From the NCBI RefSeq assembly GCF_029911635.1, contig NZ_JARYTI010000003.1, positions 1 to 64,000 on the forward strand: a stretch of 64,000 nt of DNA, written 5' to 3'. The position numbers and the translations under genes are program-made. Source of the DNA: Sphingomonas sp. AR_OL41 (lineage in GTDB: Bacteria > Pseudomonadota > Alphaproteobacteria > Sphingomonadales > Sphingomonadaceae). Positions 50,320-58,900 of this stretch are shown piece by piece (the stretch's first letter is position 1; each line of letters begins with the position of its first letter). The notes under the pieces are model-generated. The model made no database searches, had not been told where the DNA came from, and saw nothing but the letters and a program-made list of their open reading frames with translations.

Positions 50320-50736
50320 ATGCGCACAATGCAAAAGTATCTGGCCGGTTTGGTGGCCAACGACGATAACGCGCGCGTCTTAGTTTACCATTCGCTGCGA
50401 ACTATGAAGAGCGGACATACTTCCCCGGTGACGATTGCGTCCACTAACGGAAAACGTTACGTAAGCGATCTTTCCAACATCGCCCAAGTCATCGCCCGCG
50501 ATTATTGTGATGCTCATCCTTATAAAAACGTGCTGGTTGCTATCGGGTCCAGCGCTAATCGTTGCTGGCGTGTGGGTTATCTCAAGATCGCCGAAGGCGC
50601 TCTTCTCCTCAATGACCCGCGCAACGAGCCGGTTTGGCTCCATAGTGCGCCGGTTTCTACTTCGCGCGAGCAGGGTGAAACGATCGCCGACCTTATCGCG
50701 CGCCTGTATGGTCTTACCCATGAGGTGGCGGCATGA
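50320..50736 (+). CDS. Phage protein of unknown function
   Basis: A 138-residue protein (MRTMQKYLAGLVANDDNARV... RDYCDAHPYKNVLVAIGSS...). I take ATG 50320; a GTG at 50236 is possible but lies next to the operator-like repeats. First of a tightly overlapping rightward cluster leading to the excisionase-like gene. Function unknown. Confidence 0.6.
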   Translation: MRTMQKYLAGLVANDDNARVLVYHSLRTMKSGHTSPVTIASTNGKRYVSDLSNIAQVIARDYCDAHPYKNVLVAIGSSANRCWRVGYLKIAEGALLLNDPRNEPVWLHSAPVSTSREQGETIADLIARLYGLTHEVAA

Positions 50737-50804
50737 TCGGCCAGAAAATCACCCGCGACGATATCACCGATGACGATATCAGGATGCTTGAGGTGTTGGC
50801 ATGA
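50733..50804 (+). CDS. 23-residue acidic peptide
   Basis: MIGQKITRDDITDDDIRMLE then VLA; ATGA overlaps on both sides, so it is coupled between its neighbours. Short, but the perfect overlaps support it. Confidence 0.5.
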   Translation: MIGQKITRDDITDDDIRMLEVLA

Positions 50805-51025
50805 TCACGGAGCCCCCAGCCCCGCCCCTGCCCACGCTCGCGACCTTCCGCGATATGCGCGCTCTGTATGGTGACGCCACACTAACCCACTTCCAACCGG
50901 GTTGCACCACCTACACTTGGCACCGGGAAGATTGCTCCATCGTCTTAATCGACCTTAGGACGCATCGTCTAACGACAACCATCCCGTTGCCCGAGGCGGT
51001 TGATATCGGGTCTTGTTATGCGTGA
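50801..51025 (+). CDS. Small phage protein of unknown function
   Basis: A 74-residue protein (LPTLATFRDMRALYGDATLT...GCTTYTWHREDCSIVLIDL). ATG overlaps the preceding stop. Function unknown. Confidence 0.58.
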   Translation: MITEPPAPPLPTLATFRDMRALYGDATLTHFQPGCTTYTWHREDCSIVLIDLRTHRLTTTIPLPEAVDIGSCYA

Positions 51026-51134
51026 GCTAATCCACGGCATGGCTCAAGGCGTTGCGATCACCGCCGCGATTGTCGCGCTGAGCTATGCCGTGGCGTTCGC
51101 CACCATCTTGGGGGCAATGATCATCATGGCTTAG
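51018..51134 (+). CDS. 38-residue single-pass membrane protein
   Basis: MRELIHGMAQGVAITAAIVA then LSYAVAFATILGAMIIMA: one long hydrophobic helix after a short polar start. ATG lies 8 nt inside the previous gene. Could be a superinfection or signalling peptide; unproven. Confidence 0.55.
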   Translation: MRELIHGMAQGVAITAAIVALSYAVAFATILGAMIIMA

Positions 51135-51160
51135 GGTGGCACGAAAACCACCCCTCACCC

Positions 51161-51166
51161 TAAGTA
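51161..51166 (+). promoter_or_regulatory. Rightward TAAGTA variant, spacer 5
   Basis: CCTAAGTA-TTTTT-ATG before the gene at 51172; same variant as at the holin-like gene. Confidence 0.35.
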
Positions 51167-51171
51167 TTTTT

Positions 51172-51465
51172 ATGAGACTCATCGATTATTACCACCAAGA
51201 TCAAAAAGGCCTTGGCTCTAAAGCCGCCTCGCGCAACCGCTCATTGTGGCATTCGACAATCACCCGTTACCTCAATCTCATGAGCATCACGAGCGACCCG
51301 GCCCAGCCGTTGACTGTTCGGAAGATCAAGGTTGATGTCTGGGATATGAGCGAGACGGCCGAAACGTACGATACCACCATACTACCCTTCACGCCTTTCT
51401 TTTTCAGCCGTGGCGATGATGAACTTGAGGAAGTTTATCGCGCGACCAAACCCCGGAAAAAATGA
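51172..51465 (+). CDS. Phage protein of unknown function
   Basis: A 97-residue protein (MRLIDYYHQDQKGLGSKAAS... ...VDVWDMSETAETYDTTILPF). ATG 51172 is preferred to GTG 51136 because of the nearby TAAGTA variant. Overlaps the next gene by 4 nt. Confidence 0.55.
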   Translation: MRLIDYYHQDQKGLGSKAASRNRSLWHSTITRYLNLMSITSDPAQPLTVRKIKVDVWDMSETAETYDTTILPFTPFFFSRGDDELEEVYRATKPRKK

Positions 51466-51761
51466 TGCCTCTTCAAGCCCCCAAGAAAATGACACAAGCC
51501 GAGATGTGGGACGCGATCACACGCGGCCACCTGCAAATGGATGCGCTTAAGATCGCTGCCGCACTTAAGGTGACGGCCGATGATCGCCCTATGATGACGG
51601 CCGATGAAGTCGCCGATTTAGTCCGTATGTCACGCCGTCATTTCGATAATCTGCGCAAGGCTCCACCGCCCGGCTTCCCGAAGGAGTACCGAGCGGCTAA
51701 GCGGCCTCTCTTCAAGCGCGCGGATGTTCTGGCATGGCTTGAGTTTGATCATCGATTCTAA
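51462..51761 (+). CDS. Excisionase-like HTH protein
   Basis: A 99-residue protein with a C-terminal MerR/AlpA-type winged HTH: MTADEVADLVRMSRRHFDNL RKAPPPGFPKEYRA then LFKRADVLAWL. Its 3' end overlaps the integrase gene by 50 bp tail to tail. Position and domain suggest Xis, directing excision. Confidence 0.72.
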   Translation: MMPLQAPKKMTQAEMWDAITRGHLQMDALKIAAALKVTADDRPMMTADEVADLVRMSRRHFDNLRKAPPPGFPKEYRAAKRPLFKRADVLAWLEFDHRF

Positions 51762-52998
51762 CGTCAAGCGCGCCGCCAACGCCAGCCTCTACAGCCATCA
51801 TTGCTAAGCGACGTTCCCACGCGAGAAAACCCGCTGCCATGGCATCCGCGCGCTTGTTGCGGCTATAGATGCGCTTAACGCCCGTGAGCTTGTGATTGAT
51901 CATCCGCTCTGCCATGGCCTCATCAACAAGTTCATCAACGTGCGAGCGCATCGTACGCCTGAGATCATGTAGCGTGAAATGCTCTACCGGCGAACCGTTA
52001 AGCTTCGACATCCGATCTTCGATCTTCTTAAGGCGACGCTCCCAGCCATAGCGCTGAGCCTTACCGGGCTTGCGGCGAGATTCGATTATAAAATCGCCAT
52101 TGGTATTGATCAACGATTGCGCCCACGGCCCCAGCTTAATCGATAGTTCATCACCGTTCTTTGTGCGTTCGCCTGTGATGTGCCACGTTCCCTCACGTAG
52201 CTCCCGCGATGGCGCGGCGGTCAATTCGCTACGGCGGCAACCGGTCAAGAGGAAGAGCAACAAGGCGCGCTTATAGTGCCGATCGTCCGTCGCCAGCGCC
52301 TTTAGGAAAAGAGGCAGTTCGTCATGATCAAGCCAACGGTCGCGCTCTTCCTCAGCGTTCCAAAGTTGATCGACCTGAGAGGTTGGATCGATCGCCAGTT
52401 CCACGCCCGCCGCCTTACCGCGAAGGCTTAGGCACCACTTGAAAAACACACGCAATTCGCTTGCTGTACGATTGGCTTGAACGCCCTTATGCGTACGATT
52501 GGTGATACCGATGATCAAATCATTAATCATTTTTGTGGTAACTTCACCGATCGGCTTATTACCGATCACCGGCTTAACGTTCCGATCAAAGATCGCCTCT
52601 TTGTCGTCAATCGTCCGCTGCTTTAGTGCGGCCTTTGCGCCGGTCTTTTTCTTCTTCACGATCTTATGGGTGTTAGCCTCTACGGCGACCATGTATTTTT
52701 CATGAGCGCCAGCAACGGTGAGCGCCGCAGCCTTGGCGGTAACGCGTGGATCAACGCCAGCCTCTAAATCCTCATTGATCGCCCCGGCCCATTTCTGCGC
52801 CTTGTCCAACGAGTGCGCGGGGAAGCTGCCCAGCGTCATACGGACGATATCGGTAGAGGGGTGAGGCATCTTGCGCCGGTATTTCCAGACCCGGACGCCC
52901 GACGCGTTCGCTTCAATATAGAGTCCGGGATTTTGCGGGTCCGGGAGCTTGCCAGACCTGAGCGCGGCGAGCGCCGCCATCGTGAGCATTTTTGCCAT
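51712..52998 (-). CDS. int: Tyrosine recombinase integrase
   Basis: A 428-residue phage integrase. The N-terminus is an arm-binding DUF4102-like domain (LYIEANASGVRVWKYRRKM). The catalytic domain has Arg in LTGCRRSEL, Lys in ERTKNGDEL, LHDLRRTMRSH (His-x-x-Arg), MINHKL (His) and the nucleophile Tyr in GVKRIYSRNK. Start ATG 52998 or 53010. The gene is 143-155 bp from the tRNA-Arg that holds attR. Confidence 0.93.
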   Translation of the reverse strand: MAKMLTMAALAALRSGKLPDPQNPGLYIEANASGVRVWKYRRKMPHPSTDIVRMTLGSFPAHSLDKAQKWAGAINEDLEAGVDPRVTAKAAALTVAGAHEKYMVAVEANTHKIVKKKKTGAKAALKQRTIDDKEAIFDRNVKPVIGNKPIGEVTTKMINDLIIGITNRTHKGVQANRTASELRVFFKWCLSLRGKAAGVELAIDPTSQVDQLWNAEEERDRWLDHDELPLFLKALATDDRHYKRALLLFLLTGCRRSELTAAPSRELREGTWHITGERTKNGDELSIKLGPWAQSLINTNGDFIIESRRKPGKAQRYGWERRLKKIEDRMSKLNGSPVEHFTLHDLRRTMRSHVDELVDEAMAERMINHKLTGVKRIYSRNKRADAMAAGFLAWERRLAMMAVEAGVGGALDVRIDDQTQAMPEHPRA

Positions 52999-53032
52999 GT
53001 CGTGCCTCAATCGTTGATGAGGCCCCTTACCG

Positions 53033-53052
53033 CGTCATTTTCGCGTCATTTT
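53033..53052 (+). promoter_or_regulatory. Integrase arm-type repeat, right
   Basis: CGTCATT at 53033 and 53044, 11 bp apart, 18 of 20 bases identical to the left-end pair at 17293. Confidence 0.6.
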
Positions 53053-53153
53053 CAGCGCAATATTAGTGCTGAGAAGTGCCTATTTCTTCTAACACTATTT
53101 GTCTGAGCGCGAATCAGAAAGTGGTAAAAAGGCCTATTTTCAATGATTTGAGG

Positions 53154-53230
53154 TGGTGCCCCCGACCTGACTCGAACAGGTGACCTACGGTTTAGGAAAC
53201 CGTCGCTCTATCCGGCTGAGCTACGGGGGC
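53154..53230 (-). tRNA. tRNA-Arg (anticodon CCT), regenerated by the prophage
   Basis: Minus strand: acceptor GCCCCCG/CGGGGGC, D arm AGCTCAGCCGGATAGAGC, anticodon loop TTCCTAA (CCT), T arm ACCTG-TTCGAGT-CAGGT, discriminator A and encoded CCA. Bases 53154-53201, including the T arm, come from the phage side of attR; the 5' half is host. Confidence 0.95.
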
Positions 53231-53280
53231 AATGCGACGAGCGGTATCGCCGCCCCGCCCGCCGGTCAATCGCCTCGCGG

Positions 53281-53751
53281 TCAGTTTAACGCTTCGGGCG
53301 GCACGACGGGCACGAGCAACGGTGCAACCGGCACACCCTCTTCGATCAGCGCCTCAGCCTCGGCCCGCGTGGCCTGACCATGAATCGGTGCGACATCGGC
53401 CTCACCGCTGTGCATCGCGCGCGCGCGGTCGACAAAGGCGCGGCCGACCCATTCGGATTTTTCGAGCATCTGCGCCTGTATAGCGGCGATCGCCTGCATC
53501 GCCGCCTTGATCACCGCGGGCGAAGGCGCGTCGCTGGCCGGTGTTGCTGCCGTCGGCATCACGGCCGGGACCTGCCGGGCATTGCCCTTGGCGGCGACGT
53601 TGGGCGCCATCAGTGCCTTGACCACGTCGCTGTCGCCGCAGACCGGGCAGACCAACAGGCGACGATCCCGCTGCTCTTCATAGGCGCTGCTCGAGGCGAA
53701 CCACGCCTCGAAGACATGCGCGCCGCTGCAGCGCAGATCGAACACGATCAT
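53281..53751 (-). CDS. DUF1178 family protein
   Basis: A 156-residue protein with the family start MIVFDLRCSGAHVFEAWFAS and a zinc-ribbon-like LLVCPVCGDSDVVKALMAPNV. Function unknown. Start overlaps the nitrilase stop, last in the ComF-grxC-nit operon. Confidence 0.88.
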   Translation of the reverse strand: MIVFDLRCSGAHVFEAWFASSSAYEEQRDRRLLVCPVCGDSDVVKALMAPNVAAKGNARQVPAVMPTAATPASDAPSPAVIKAAMQAIAAIQAQMLEKSEWVGRAFVDRARAMHSGEADVAPIHGQATRAEAEALIEEGVPVAPLLVPVVPPEALN

Positions 53752-54572
53752 TGCGTCTGCACCACCGGCGGGATCGCCCGGCGATGCGCCAGCACGGGGA
53801 TACGTGCGCGCACGTCACCGACGCGCGCCTGATCGATCTCGGCAAAGCCCAGGCCTGGCGCCTCGCCCATATCGAGCACCACCGCGCCCCACGGATCGAC
53901 GACGAGCGAATGGCCATAGGTCGCGCGCCCATCGGCATGCTCGCCGGTCTGCGCTGCCGCGACGACCCAGGCGGCAGATTCGATCGCGCGGGCGCGCATC
54001 AGGACATGCCAGTGCGCGGCGCCGGTCGGCCGGGTAAAGGCGGCGGGAACGGCAAGGATCGTCGCGCTGGCGTCGCTCAGCGCGCCATAGAGCGCCGGGA
54101 AACGAAGATCGTAGCAGATCGACAGGCCGAGCATGCCGGCCGGCGTATCAACGACCACCGCTCCCTGCCCCGGCGCATAGGCGGCGGATTCGCGCCAGCT
54201 CTCCCCGGTCGGCAGGTCGACGTCGAACAGATGGAGTTTGTCGTAGCGGGCACGGATCGCACCATCGGCATCGATGACGAAACCGCGATTGGCCAGCCGG
54301 CCATCGGGACCGCAGACGGCAAGCGAGCCGAGATGAACCCAGATGCCGTGCTTGGCCGCCGCCGCACGGACGGCCGCGAGCACCGGATCCTCGCCCTCCT
54401 CATGCAACGATGCGGCGGCGCGCGCACGGTCGCGATCGAGCAGACCGGACATTTCCGGGGTGAACAGCATGCTTGCACCTGCCGTTGCGGCATCGGCGAT
54501 CGCAGAAACGAGCGCATGCGCGTTCGCTGCCGGGTCGATGCCGGTGGTCATCTGAAGCACGGCAATCTTCAT
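53748..54572 (-). CDS. Carbon-nitrogen hydrolase (nitrilase superfamily)
   Basis: A 274-residue amidase. The catalytic triad is Glu in LFTPEMSG (about 41), Lys in ARYDKLHLFDV and Cys in LGLSICYDLRFPALYG. The sequence type fits the Nit/deaminated-glutathione amidase group, and its coupling to a glutaredoxin gene is compatible with this, but the substrate is inferred. Confidence 0.88.
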   Translation of the reverse strand: MKIAVLQMTTGIDPAANAHALVSAIADAATAGASMLFTPEMSGLLDRDRARAAASLHEEGEDPVLAAVRAAAAKHGIWVHLGSLAVCGPDGRLANRGFVIDADGAIRARYDKLHLFDVDLPTGESWRESAAYAPGQGAVVVDTPAGMLGLSICYDLRFPALYGALSDASATILAVPAAFTRPTGAAHWHVLMRARAIESAAWVVAAAQTGEHADGRATYGHSLVVDPWGAVVLDMGEAPGLGFAEIDQARVGDVRARIPVLAHRRAIPPVVQTQ

Positions 54573-54826
54573 GCCGCGAGCAGTGCGTCCAGCTTGCCGT
54601 CGCGATCGAGCGCGGCGAGATCGTCCGATCCACCGACATGCTGCCCGTCGATAAAGATCTGCGGCACGGTGGTACGGCCGTTGGCGCGCTCGAGCATTTC
54701 ACCGCGCCTAGGCCCGCCCATCGTGATATCGAACTCGTCGACCGCGACGCCCTTGCTCGCGAGGAGGTTCAGCGCCCGCGAGCAATAGGGGCAGAATGCT
54801 TTGGTGTAGATTTCGACCTTTGCCAT
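54569..54826 (-). CDS. grxC: Glutaredoxin (Grx3 type)
   Basis: An 85-residue thiol oxidoreductase with active site FCPYCSRA (10-17) and the glutathione-binding TVPQIFIDGQHVGGSDDL. ATG 54826 is correct for the fold; the longer frame adds residues before the first strand. Confidence 0.93.
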   Translation of the reverse strand: MAKVEIYTKAFCPYCSRALNLLASKGVAVDEFDITMGGPRRGEMLERANGRTTVPQIFIDGQHVGGSDDLAALDRDGKLDALLAA

Positions 54827-54858
54827 GACGCTACAGGTGTGGATACGGACCGCGCTTG

Positions 54859-55608
54859 TCAATCACCGGCCTCACCCGGCAGCACGCGCGCCCAGCATAA
54901 AATCGTCACACGCGCAGCGCCGGCGCGCAACAGGATGCGCGTACAGGCATCGCTCGTCGCGCCGCTGGTATGGATATCGTCGACCAGCACGACGTGGCGC
55001 CCGCGCAGATTTTCGCGCCGCGCCGGGTCGATCGCGAACACACCGGAGACCGCGCGAGCGCGGGCGCGCGACCCCATCGCGCGTAGTGGCGCGGTGGCCC
55101 TGACGCGGCGGAGGACGAAGGGATCGTGGCTGACATTGCCGATCCGCGCGAGTGACGCGGCAATCAGCGCCGCCTGGTTGAAGCCGCGCGACCATAGCCG
55201 CCAGCGATGCAACGGTACCGGCACGAGCAGATCGGCATCGTCCGGCAACAGCCGCGCCATCTGGCGCGCCACCGTCTCGGCAAAGGCGGTGCGCCCGCCA
55301 TATTTGAGCCGCAGCGCGACGGTGCGCGCGACATCGCCATAGGCGACCGCGGCGCGGATGCCGGCATGGCGTGGCGGCTTGGCCGCGCAGGCGGCACAGC
55401 AGGCGCCAGGTCCGCGATCATAGGCGAAGGGCACATGGCATGTCGCGCACCAGGGCGGCGCAAGAAAGCGCATTCCGTCCCAGCACACCACGCAGAAGCG
55501 GTGATCGTCCGAGGTGACGGCGCCGCAACCCGGGCAGCGCGGCGGCAGCGCCAGATCGGCGGCAAGGCGCAGCGGAGCGGCAAGGCGGCGCATCACGGAC
55601 ACCGGCAA
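54859..55608 (-). CDS. ComF-family phosphoribosyltransferase-like protein
   Basis: A 249-residue protein. An N-terminal zinc finger (CPGC, CVVC, CATC, CCAAC, about 24-75) is followed by a PRTase domain with the PRPP loop HVVLVDDIHTSGAT. ComF proteins act in DNA uptake or metabolism; the role here is unclear. Confidence 0.88.
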   Translation of the reverse strand: MPVSVMRRLAAPLRLAADLALPPRCPGCGAVTSDDHRFCVVCWDGMRFLAPPWCATCHVPFAYDRGPGACCAACAAKPPRHAGIRAAVAYGDVARTVALRLKYGGRTAFAETVARQMARLLPDDADLLVPVPLHRWRLWSRGFNQAALIAASLARIGNVSHDPFVLRRVRATAPLRAMGSRARARAVSGVFAIDPARRENLRGRHVVLVDDIHTSGATSDACTRILLRAGAARVTILCWARVLPGEAGD

Positions 55609-55719
55609 TCGATAGCGCGACCGGCGCCAAGGGCAAAGTCACCGACGGCCAACGCAATCCCGCGCGGCAACTCCGCGCCAGCCTTGCCGTGCGCGCGCCG
55701 CAGCGGCACAAGCCGCGCC

Positions 55720-56568
55720 ATGAGCAATGCCGAGATCTTCGATCGCGCTGCACGACGCCTGCGCCGCGACCGCGCCCAGCCGCGTTTCGCCGAGCATGAT
55801 TTCCTGCGCGCCGCGATGCTCGACGGAATCGCCGATCGGCTCGCCAGCGTGACGCGTTCGTTCGAGCATGTGCTCGACCTCGGCACCTATGACGGCAGCT
55901 TCGTTCCGCCCGCTGGCGCCGCGGTGACCCGCAGCGATGCCGGCGCGCTTTTCGCCGCGGCGGCGGGCGGCATTCACGCCGATGAGGACCAGCCATGCTT
56001 TGCCGACGGGACGTTCGATCTCGTCGTGTCGGCCGGGGTGCTCGACAGCGTCAATGACCTGCCCGGCGCGCTCGCGCTGGTACGGCGGGCATTGCGGCCC
56101 GATGGCCTGTTCCTCGCCGCCTTTACCGGCGCCGGCAGCCTCGCAACGCTACGCGCGGTATTGCGCGACGCCGAGGGCGACCGGCCGGCAGCGCGGCTGC
56201 ATCCGCAAATCGATGTGCGGTCGGCCGGGGACCTGCTGGTCCGCGCCGGTTTTGCGCTGCCGGTGGCCGATGTCGAGACGTTGACGGTGCGCTATGCCGG
56301 GCTCGGGCGGCTGCTCGGCGACCTGCGCGGCATGGGCGTGAGCAATGTGCTGCGCGACCGTCGCCCGCTGCGGCGCGACATTCTCACGCGCGCCGCCCAG
56401 GCCTTTGCCGATCGCGCAGACCCCGATGGCCGCACCGCCGAGCGGTTCGATATCGTCTATCTCACCGGCTGGGCACCCGCACCGAGCCAGCCCCAGCCGG
56501 CGCGGCGCGGCAGCGCGACGGCGTCGCTCGCCGCCGCGCTTGCGCCGCCCGACAACCGCACGACCTAG
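55720..56568 (+). CDS. SAM-dependent methyltransferase (BioC-like)
   Basis: A 282-residue class I methyltransferase. Motif I is VLDLGTYDGSF (about 50), then DLVVSAGVLDSVNDLPGAL and LFLAAFTGAGSLATL. In sphingomonads such a gene beside ComF is usually annotated BioC-like or as NDUFAF5-type. ATG 55720 chosen; upstream codons lie antisense to ComF. Confidence 0.8.
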   Translation: MSNAEIFDRAARRLRRDRAQPRFAEHDFLRAAMLDGIADRLASVTRSFEHVLDLGTYDGSFVPPAGAAVTRSDAGALFAAAAGGIHADEDQPCFADGTFDLVVSAGVLDSVNDLPGALALVRRALRPDGLFLAAFTGAGSLATLRAVLRDAEGDRPAARLHPQIDVRSAGDLLVRAGFALPVADVETLTVRYAGLGRLLGDLRGMGVSNVLRDRRPLRRDILTRAAQAFADRADPDGRTAERFDIVYLTGWAPAPSQPQPARRGSATASLAAALAPPDNRTT

Positions 56569-57338
56569 ATTTGCGTGGCGGCGATGATCGGGCCGCCCTT
56601 GCCCTGCTGGACGAGAATTGCGCTGCGATAGATCGGGTCGGCCGCCGGCAAGGCGAACGACGCGGGGCGTCCATGCCAGCCACCGAGTGCGGTAAGCGAG
56701 CGGACGATATTGCGGTGGTCGAGCGTGCGCCCGCCATTCTCGCCGGCGCGGATCGGCACGGCGAGATTGCGCGGGTCGTAGCGCACCAGCCACACGGTTG
56801 CGTCGGCTGACGCCGGCGCCGCGCCGATGGTGACGCGGCCCCCGTCGGCGGCAATCACCGGCCCCGGGGTTGCCCGGGCATTGGCGGTAATCGCGGCGGC
56901 GAGCGTCGCGGCATTGCTCCCCACCACGGCGGCGCGGCCGTTGATGATCACCTGCGGTGTCGATACCTGCGCGCCCCCCGCGGCCTGCGCATAGGCCCAT
57001 TGCCGCGCCGTATAATCGGGTGAGGCAAAGCTGTCGTTCCAGCCGAGATAATCCCAATAGGTCACCGCAAAGTTGAGCGCGAGGATACCGGGTCGATCGG
57101 CGATCGCGTTGACATTGGCATTTGCCGGCGGGCAGCTCGAACAGCCCTGGCTCTGATAAAGCTCGACGACGGTCGGGTGCGCCGCGTCGAGCGGCGTTGC
57201 CGGCACCGCGGCGACCGTCGCTGTCCGGGCGACCGCGACCGCCGGCGAGCCGGATTGGAACGAACGCGCGGCAAGGGCAACACCGCCCATCGCGGCCAAC
57301 AAACTGACGCCGATGGTCAGACGATTCGTCGACATCAT
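56565..57338 (-). CDS. DUF1223 thioredoxin-like exported protein
   Basis: A 257-residue protein with a signal peptide/anchor (IGVSLLAAMGGVALAA) and the family motif VELYQSQGCSSCPPANANV, a thioredoxin-like CxxC. Function unknown. It converges with the methyltransferase gene with a 4-bp overlap. Confidence 0.88.
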   Translation of the reverse strand: MMSTNRLTIGVSLLAAMGGVALAARSFQSGSPAVAVARTATVAAVPATPLDAAHPTVVELYQSQGCSSCPPANANVNAIADRPGILALNFAVTYWDYLGWNDSFASPDYTARQWAYAQAAGGAQVSTPQVIINGRAAVVGSNAATLAAAITANARATPGPVIAADGGRVTIGAAPASADATVWLVRYDPRNLAVPIRAGENGGRTLDHRNIVRSLTALGGWHGRPASFALPAADPIYRSAILVQQGKGGPIIAATQI

Positions 57339-58309
57339 TGCACGTGCGCTCCCGTTGCTGATCCGGCCCCATTGGGCTTGGCACCCGCCACGCGGCGATA
57401 TCCGCTGGGATCAGCGCCATAGGCGGCACTGAACGCGCGGCTGAAATGGCTGCGGCTGGCGAAACCGACGCTTGCGGCGATGACCTTAACCGGCAGGCGA
57501 GTCGCGGCGAGCAACTCGGCGGCATGGTGCAACCGGGTGCGCGCGACGAACGCCATCGGACTCATCGCGAGATTGTTGGAAAATTCGCGCGCAAAGGCCG
57601 AGCGGCTCATGCCGGCGACACGCGCCAGACTAGCGACGCTGTGCGCCGCCGCCGGCCGATCGAGAACACTGGTCACCGCCTTGCCCAGCCGCGGATCACG
57701 CAACGAACTGAGGACGCTCGAGCCCTGCCCCTCGCTGGCGAAATGGCGACGCAACAGCACGACGAGACACGCTTTCATCAGCGCGCCCGTCAGCGCACGG
57801 GCACCCAATGCTTCGCCGCCAATCTCGTCCAGCATTGTGGCATAGCTTTGCCGGACCATCGCGAGATCGCTGAGATCTTCCACGAGCGGCTGTTTGACCG
57901 CGTCGAGCAAGCCGAACGAGCCGGATATGTTGGCGGCAATCAGGCCGCACAGCACGCGGACATCGCCCACACCCCCCTCCGCCGCGTCGAACAACAGCAA
58001 ACCGCTGCGCGTCGGGGTGCAGTTGTCGGCGGCACGCACGTCGATCGCCGGGGCAGTGTCGGCCGCCATAACCTGATGAAGTCCCGCCGGAACGACGATG
58101 ATGCTGCCCGGGCCACAGCGCACTTCAGGGCCGTCGCCGACGGTCAGGTGCAAAGTACCCGTAAGCACGTAGTGGACCTCGACGGCCGCGCTCGCCCCGC
58201 CGATCAGTCGAAGGCCGCGCCGCACTTCACATATCGCAAACGCGTCGACCGCAACGTCCATCGTGGTCAACAAGCGATCGAGGATTACATCTGACAAGGA
58301 ACGCTCCAC
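57335..58309 (-). CDS. AraC-family transcriptional regulator
   Basis: A 324-residue regulator: N-terminal cupin-type sensor (VEVHYVLTGTLHLTVGDGPE) and two C-terminal HTHs (SVASLARVAGMSRSAFAREF; PVKVIAASVGFASRSHFSRAF). Effector unknown. Overlaps the DUF1223 start by 4 nt, so the two are likely co-transcribed. Confidence 0.88.
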   Translation of the reverse strand: MERSLSDVILDRLLTTMDVAVDAFAICEVRRGLRLIGGASAAVEVHYVLTGTLHLTVGDGPEVRCGPGSIIVVPAGLHQVMAADTAPAIDVRAADNCTPTRSGLLLFDAAEGGVGDVRVLCGLIAANISGSFGLLDAVKQPLVEDLSDLAMVRQSYATMLDEIGGEALGARALTGALMKACLVVLLRRHFASEGQGSSVLSSLRDPRLGKAVTSVLDRPAAAHSVASLARVAGMSRSAFAREFSNNLAMSPMAFVARTRLHHAAELLAATRLPVKVIAASVGFASRSHFSRAFSAAYGADPSGYRRVAGAKPNGAGSATGAHVQ

Positions 58310-58447
58310 ACGGCTTGATCGCCATATGGTTACTTCGCCCTGGAACCGGAAGTGGTTACATCCGCATCGGATACAGTTGTTTACGTTGTGAGACGATAAG
58401 GCACCGATGAGGCGCGAGGGCGGACGACATCCAGACCCCGCCGGGCG

Positions 58448-58840
58448 TCAGTCGATCATCCCGGCACCCGGCTTGGCGAGCATGCGGCCGATCGCATCGA
58501 ACAGCGAATCCATCGCCACCGGTTTGAACATCACTTCGTCGGCGCCCGCCGCGAGGCAACGGTCCCGCAGGTCGACCGCTGTATCGGCCGTCACGATGAT
58601 GACCGGCAGGTCTGCCTTGGCATCGCCGCGCGCACGAATGCGCCGCAGCGCCTCGAATCCGTCCATCCCCGGCATCCGCAGATCGAGCAGGACGATATTG
58701 AAATCATGCTCGTCGATCAGCTTGAGGCCGATCTCGGCGCTCTCCGCTCCCGTCATCACCGCACCGGCAACGTCGAGCATGTCGCCGACGACCCGCCGAT
58801 TCATCGGATCATCCTCAATGAAAAGGATATTCACGGCCAT
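58448..58840 (-). CDS. Stand-alone response regulator receiver
   Basis: A 130-residue CheY-like protein. Acidic pocket EDD (9-11), phosphoacceptor Asp in IVLLDLRMPGMDG (about 53), Thr in IIVTADT, Lys in MFKPVAM. No output domain. It is the likely partner of the histidine kinase encoded just upstream. Confidence 0.9.
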   Translation of the reverse strand: MAVNILFIEDDPMNRRVVGDMLDVAGAVMTGAESAEIGLKLIDEHDFNIVLLDLRMPGMDGFEALRRIRARGDAKADLPVIIVTADTAVDLRDRCLAAGADEVMFKPVAMDSLFDAIGRMLAKPGAGMID

Positions 58841-58900
58841 AGCACCTTAGGGCGGGCGGCATGAAGTGCGTTCCTCTGCTCGTGATGGCGCATTATCGGA

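Larger units (their letters stand above)
17169..53201. mobile_element. Temperate siphovirus-like prophage in tRNA-Arg(CCT)
   Basis: The 18-bp core CCTACGGTTTAGGAAACC occurs at 17169-17186 (attL) and 53184-53201 (attR, inside the tRNA anticodon arm). Between them lie integrase, excisionase-like HTH, replication, terminases, portal, capsid, tail, lysis and regulatory genes, all apparently open, so the prophage may be intact. The integrase lies next to the regenerated tRNA, as is usual. GC is lower than in the flanks. Confidence 0.93.
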
